The translations under genes were made by a program, and so were the position numbers. Below the pieces are notes generated by a model. The model saw only the letters and a list, made by a program, of their open reading frames with translations. It was not told the origin of the DNA and searched no databases. Shown one piece after another: positions 60,142 through 64,000 of a DNA stretch of 64,000 bases. The DNA is from Salinicola lusitanus (GTDB lineage Bacteria > Pseudomonadota > Gammaproteobacteria > Pseudomonadales > Halomonadaceae), in NCBI RefSeq assembly GCF_003206045.1, contig NZ_PZJM01000004.1, positions 133,424 through 197,423 of the forward strand, in the 5' to 3' direction. Position 1 is the stretch's first letter, and each line of letters begins with the position of its first letter.

Positions 60142-62544
60142 ATGGCGCAGAGCTCTGACCAGACACTCAAGCTTCCGCTCTTGCCGCTGCGTGACGTGGT
60201 GGTCTATCCGCAGATGGTCATCCCATTGTTCGTGGGGCGTGAAAAGTCCATCCGCGCGCTGGAGACGGCGATGGAGCACGACAAGCGCGTTTTGCTCGTC
60301 GCGCAGCGCGAGGCCGCCCACGACGATCCCGGCGTCGAGGATCTGTTCGGGATCGGCACGGTCGCCGACATCATGCAGTTGCTGAAGCTGCCCGATGGTA
60401 CCGTCAAGGTTCTCATCGAAGGCAGTTTTCGAGCCGATATCCAGGAGATCCTGGAGGATGAGGATGGCTTCATCAGCGCACAGGCGGTTGCGCGGGACAG
60501 TGAACCGCTGAGCGAACGCGAGCAGGAGTCGCTGGTTCGCGTACTGCTCAATCAGTTCGAGCAGTACGTCAAGCTGTCCAAGAAAGTGCCGAGCGAAGTC
60601 CTGTCCTCGCTGCAGGAGATCGAGGATCCCAGCCGACTGGTCGACACCATCTGCGCGCATCTGTCGTTGAAGATCGACGACAAGCAGGAACTGCTCGAAA
60701 TGGATCGCGTGCGTGATCGGGTCGAACACCTGATGGCGCTGATCGAGTCGGAGATCGATCTGCTCCAGGTCGAGAAGCGCATCCGCTCGCGGGTCAAGGA
60801 CCAGATGGAGAAATCCCAGCGCGAGTACTATCTCAACGAGCAGATGAAGGCCATCCAGAAAGAGATGGGCGAGCTCGAGAACGTTCCCAACGAAGCGGAG
60901 AAGTACGAACAGCGCATCCAGGAAGCCGGCATGCCGCAGGAGGCCGTCGACAAGGCTACGCAGGAACTCGGCAAGCTCAAGATGATGTCGCCGACGTCGG
61001 CGGAGGCGACCGTCGTGCGCTCCTATCTGGACTGGGTGCTGTCCGTGCCCTGGAAGAAACGCACACGCGTCAAGCACGACCTGGCTCACGCGGTCAAAGT
61101 CCTGGACGAAGATCACCACGGGCTGGAAGAGGTCAAAGAGCGAATTCTGGAATATCTCGCCGTGCAGAAGCGGGTCAAGAAGCTCAAGGGGCCGGTGCTC
61201 TGTCTGGTCGGGCCGCCTGGCGTAGGCAAGACCTCGCTGGGACAGTCCATCGCGCGCGCCACCAACCGGCGTTACGTCCGGCTGGCCCTTGGCGGCGTGC
61301 GTGACGAATCCGAGATTCGCGGCCACCGCCGGACCTACATCGGCTCGCTACCGGGCAAGCTGATACAGCGGATGAGCAAGGCTGGGGTGCGAAACCCGCT
61401 GTTTCTGCTCGACGAGGTCGACAAGATCGGCATGGATCACCGAGGAGATCCCTCCTCGGCACTGCTCGAAGTCCTCGATCCCGAGCAGAACGACAAGTTC
61501 AGCGATCACTATCTCGAACTCGACTACGACCTGTCGGACGTAATGTTCATCTGTACCGCCAATTCGATGAACATCCCCGGGCCGCTGCTCGACCGCATGG
61601 AAGTGATTCGGCTGCCGGGCTATACCGAGGACGAGAAGCTGGCCATCGCCAAGCGTTACCTGGTGCCGAAGCAGCTCAAGGCCAACGGCCTCAAGGAGGA
61701 AGAGCTGACGTTCAGTGATGAGTCTATCCTCGAGCTGGTGCGCTATTACTCCCGCGAGGCCGGGGTGCGCGAACTCGAGCGTCAGATAGCCAAGGTCAGC
61801 CGCAAGGTTCTGCGTGAGCGCCTCGAGGCCGGCAAGGGGCAGGGGGCTCAGGCGGGGCTGGTGCTGTCGGCGGACGATGTCGAGCGTTACGCTGGCGTGC
61901 GTCGATACAGCTATGGTCTGGCCGATCAGGAGCATCAGATCGGGCGGGTCACCGGCCTGGCGTGGACTTCGGTCGGTGGCGAGCTGCTGTACATCGAGTC
62001 CGTGGTCACGCCGGGCAAGGGTCGCGTCAACAAGACCGGTTCGCTGGGCGACGTCATGAAGGAGTCGGTCAGCGCGGCGCACACCGTGGTCCGAGCCAGG
62101 GCCAGCCAGTTCGGTATCGATCCGGAGCGTTTCGAGAAAGAGGACCTGCACATCCACGTCCCCGAGGGAGCGACGCCCAAGGATGGCCCCAGTGCCGGTA
62201 TCGGCATGGTGACCGCCATGGTCTCCGCCTACACCGGGCGCCCGGTACGATGTGACGTTGCCATGACAGGCGAGGTCAACCTGCGTGGCGAGGTCATGCC
62301 GATCGGCGGATTAAAGGAGAAATTGCTGGCTGCCCGGCGCGGTGGTATAAAGATCGTACTCATACCGGAGGATAATCGTCGGGACCTGAAAGAGGTGCCC
62401 GAGAATATCAAGAATGCATTGGACATTCGCTCGGTGAAGTGGATTGATGACGTGTTGTCAACGGCATTGACGAACCATGTCGACGATGATGAAAAACTTG
62501 TCGAAGATGTAACTTCTTCGCAAACCAATGTCAGCACACATTGA
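60142..62544 (+). CDS. lon: Lon protease
   Basis: An 800-residue ATP-dependent protease. The order is LON substrate domain (LPLLPLRDVVVYPQMVIPLFVGR), AAA+ domain with Walker A GPPGVGKTSLGQS, and protease domain with catalytic Ser in KDGPSAGIGM and Lys in GGLKEKLLAARR. ATG 60142 fits E. coli Lon; the frame is open upstream to 60091 without a ribosome-binding site. Confidence 0.97.
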   Translation: MAQSSDQTLKLPLLPLRDVVVYPQMVIPLFVGREKSIRALETAMEHDKRVLLVAQREAAHDDPGVEDLFGIGTVADIMQLLKLPDGTVKVLIEGSFRADIQEILEDEDGFISAQAVARDSEPLSEREQESLVRVLLNQFEQYVKLSKKVPSEVLSSLQEIEDPSRLVDTICAHLSLKIDDKQELLEMDRVRDRVEHLMALIESEIDLLQVEKRIRSRVKDQMEKSQREYYLNEQMKAIQKEMGELENVPNEAEKYEQRIQEAGMPQEAVDKATQELGKLKMMSPTSAEATVVRSYLDWVLSVPWKKRTRVKHDLAHAVKVLDEDHHGLEEVKERILEYLAVQKRVKKLKGPVLCLVGPPGVGKTSLGQSIARATNRRYVRLALGGVRDESEIRGHRRTYIGSLPGKLIQRMSKAGVRNPLFLLDEVDKIGMDHRGDPSSALLEVLDPEQNDKFSDHYLELDYDLSDVMFICTANSMNIPGPLLDRMEVIRLPGYTEDEKLAIAKRYLVPKQLKANGLKEEELTFSDESILELVRYYSREAGVRELERQIAKVSRKVLRERLEAGKGQGAQAGLVLSADDVERYAGVRRYSYGLADQEHQIGRVTGLAWTSVGGELLYIESVVTPGKGRVNKTGSLGDVMKESVSAAHTVVRARASQFGIDPERFEKEDLHIHVPEGATPKDGPSAGIGMVTAMVSAYTGRPVRCDVAMTGEVNLRGEVMPIGGLKEKLLAARRGGIKIVLIPEDNRRDLKEVPENIKNALDIRSVKWIDDVLSTALTNHVDDDEKLVEDVTSSQTNVSTH

Positions 62545-62607
62545 TCTTGTCGATAAGCAAATTTCGTGCGCCAAGCCCGATATGACGCGGTTTTCTAAGG
62601 ATCTCGA

Positions 62608-62637
62608 TTGACAGGGTAATCTTGGCATTGCTATAAA
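62608..62637 (+). promoter_or_regulatory. Sigma-70 promoter of hupB
   Basis: A perfect TTGACA (62608-62613) and TATAAA (62632-62637) are separated by 18 bases in an AT-rich stretch, 84 bases upstream of hupB. Confidence 0.8.
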
Positions 62638-62720
62638 ATGCCCACTTGTTGTGATCGTGACCGCGTCTCTGATTGCGCATCGATGTCCTGTTAATTTCGT
62701 ATACAGTCAAGGGGTGAAGT

Positions 62721-62993
62721 GTGAATAAATCCGAGCTGATTGAAGCCATTGCTGCGTCTGCCGATATTCCCAAGGCCGCTGCTACTCGTGCACTCGACGC
62801 GATGATCGAGTCCGTATCAGACAGCCTGAAGAAAGGCGACTCCGTAGCACTGGTTGGGTTCGGGACTTTTGCGGTCAAGGAACGTGCTGCGCGTACTGGC
62901 CGTAACCCGCAGACTGGCAAGCCGATCAACATCAGCGCTGCCAAGGTGCCGAGCTTCAAGGCTGGCAAGGCACTGAAAGACGCGGTGAACTGA
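62721..62993 (+). CDS. hupB: DNA-binding protein HU-beta
   Basis: A 90-residue HU protein. [21 protein letters not shown] opens it; the signature [21 protein letters not shown] lies in the DNA-binding arm. The start is GTG, with AAGGGGT upstream. lon-hupB-ppiD order is shared with E. coli and Pseudomonas. Confidence 0.97.
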   Translation: MNKSELIEAIAASADIPKAAATRALDAMIESVSDSLKKGDSVALVGFGTFAVKERAARTGRNPQTGKPINISAAKVPSFKAGKALKDAVN

Positions 62994-63073
62994 GTTTCGC
63001 TCTGTCGCGGGCTGGCGTCTCGCTAAACGCCAGAAGGCCAAGGCGGTTCGGCCGATGAAAGCCCGTCGCACAT

Positions 63074-63103
63074 AAGCGCATCGCCTCAGCGGTGCGCTTT
63101 TTT
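63074..63103 (+). terminator. Intrinsic terminator after hupB
   Basis: An 11-bp stem AAGCGCATCGC / GCGGTGCGCTT (with two wobble pairs) and CTCA loop is followed by Ts, 80 bases past the hupB stop. Confidence 0.92.
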
Positions 63104-63229
63104 ATTGCCTGTTGCAATGAATAGGCTGCCGCAGGCGCCGTCGCCAATGATCCGTTCCCGGGTGCGCCTCGGTGGCATGGCGGTGTACGATACGGGCGCA
63201 ACTTTGGGTCAACGACATGCGAGGACAGC

Positions 63230-64000
63230 ATGCTGCAACGAATTCGTGAGGGTTCTCAGGGGTGGGTGGCGAAAGTCATCGTGGGAGCCATCATCGTCAC
63301 TTTCGCGCTTTTCGGCGCGGAGTCTCTGGTCAGTTACTTTTCTGCCGGGAGCAACGATGCGGCGACTGTGAACGGTGAGTCCATCAGCCGTCAGGCCGTC
63401 GAAACGCAGGTTCAGCGAGGCATCCGTTCGGGCCAGGTTCCAGCCAGCCAGGAGCGCCAGTTCCGAAGCCAGGTGCTCGATCAGCTGATTCGGCAACGCA
63501 CCCTGGATCAGTACGCCAGCGAGGGCGGGCTGCACATCTCCGACAGTCAACTGGATCAGCTGATCGTGTCGCTACCTGAGTTCCAGGATCAGAACGGTCG
63601 CTTCTCTGACGAGCTGTTTACCAACCGTCTGGCCCAGGCCGGCTACACGCCTTCGTCCTTCCGTCGCGAGCTCCGAGCCGATACTCTGCGGCGCCAGGTC
63701 CAGCAGGGACTTGCGGCTTCCACTTTCCTGCTGCCGTCCGAGAAGACGCGTCTGGCGTCGCTGCAGCATCAGCAGCGGACATTCCGCTATGCGCAGTTGT
63801 CAGCGGCGGACCTCGCGCAACCCGTGGCCCCCAGCGACGCCGATCTTCAGCAGTATTACGACCAGCATCAGCAGGACTATCGCCGCCCCGAGCAGGTCAA
63901 AGTCAACTATATCGTTCTGAATCAGGAGGATGTGGCCAAGGACATCGAGGTCAGCGACGACCAGTTGCGTCAGGCCTACGAGCAGGCGCGAGCCGAAGCT
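63230..64000 (+). CDS. ppiD: Periplasmic folding chaperone PpiD (5' part)
   Basis: The frame opens at ATG 63230, after GAGGACAGC, and remains open through the window end (257 codons seen). It encodes MLQRIREGSQGWVAKVIVGAII, a cytoplasmic stub plus a single membrane anchor (about residues 13-36), then a SurA_N-like region (VNGESISRQAVETQVQRG, LDQLIRQRTLDQYASEGGL). This matches PpiD, an inner-membrane-anchored SurA-like chaperone facing the periplasm. The parvulin domain lies beyond the window. It follows hupB as in E. coli. Confidence 0.92.
   Translation, partial: MLQRIREGSQGWVAKVIVGAIIVTFALFGAESLVSYFSAGSNDAATVNGESISRQAVETQVQRGIRSGQVPASQERQFRSQVLDQLIRQRTLDQYASEGGLHISDSQLDQLIVSLPEFQDQNGRFSDELFTNRLAQAGYTPSSFRRELRADTLRRQVQQGLAASTFLLPSEKTRLASLQHQQRTFRYAQLSAADLAQPVAPSDADLQQYYDQHQQDYRRPEQVKVNYIVLNQEDVAKDIEVSDDQLRQAYEQARAEA

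Noticed and set aside
60088-61326. 412-codon open frame on the minus strand opposite lon
   Set aside because: Antisense to the conserved lon gene, with biased composition and no family resemblance.

Overview
The window is a GC-rich gammaproteobacterial chromosome segment, most likely from the Halomonadaceae (Halomonas, Chromohalobacter, Salinicola or Kushneria). The evidence is the closeness of the housekeeping proteins to Pseudomonas and E. coli homologues, the lexA-psrA-nagZ order shared with Pseudomonas, and the tig-clpP-clpX-lon-hupB-ppiD order. The genus is inferred and could not be tested. I see no prophage, insertion sequence, CRISPR array or plasmid function; most of the window is core genome.

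Layout. 1-8.4 kb: a GlpR-type repressor, two tandem tRNA-Val genes followed by three 71-bp hairpin-rich repeats, then a glpSTPQ-DUF2160-glpV operon for an ABC glycerol importer. 8.5-12.6 kb: an HDOD signalling protein, free methionine-(R)-sulfoxide reductase, and metNIQ for methionine uptake. 12.9-20 kb: the Rut pyrimidine-degradation locus. rutE is detached, rutR is divergent, and rutABCDF ends with an NCS1 permease in the rutG position. A RutR box and a sigma-54-like promoter precede rutA.

20.2-27.1 kb: ribE, nucleobase salvage and uracil repair (apt, gpt, ung, upp), then a molybdenum-cofactor block (mobA, mobB, a fused moaC-moaD, moaE, moaA). 27.2-31.7 kb: a small H-NS-like protein ending in an AT-hook, an RNase J-family nuclease, purU and dinB. 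31.7-35.1 kb: lexA, psrA, nagZ and a hypoxanthine-guanine phosphoribosyltransferase. 35.1-44.1 kb: PEP synthase with its divergent regulatory kinase/phosphatase, a membrane glycerophosphodiesterase, an outer-membrane barrel and aconitase B. 44.6-49.3 kb: miaE and a 1300-residue BTAD/pseudo-cyclase/STAND-ATPase/TPR protein, the most unusual gene here. 49.3-55.6 kb: lpxH, ppiB, glnS, cysS, mtnN and folD. 55.8-64 kb: tRNA-Pro, tRNA-Arg and two tRNA-His, then tig, clpP, clpX, lon, hupB and the start of ppiD.

Functional themes are glycerol uptake next to its repressor, pyrimidine catabolism under probable nitrogen control beside base-salvage enzymes, a nearly complete Moco block, and a proteostasis block. 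I did not find a clearly undescribed multi-gene system. The best candidates for novelty are the 1300-residue regulator, the MoaC-MoaD fusion, the H-NS/AT-hook protein, the 71-bp repeats and the RNase J-like enzyme. Start codons were chosen by ribosome-binding sites and family alignment from memory; no database search was run.
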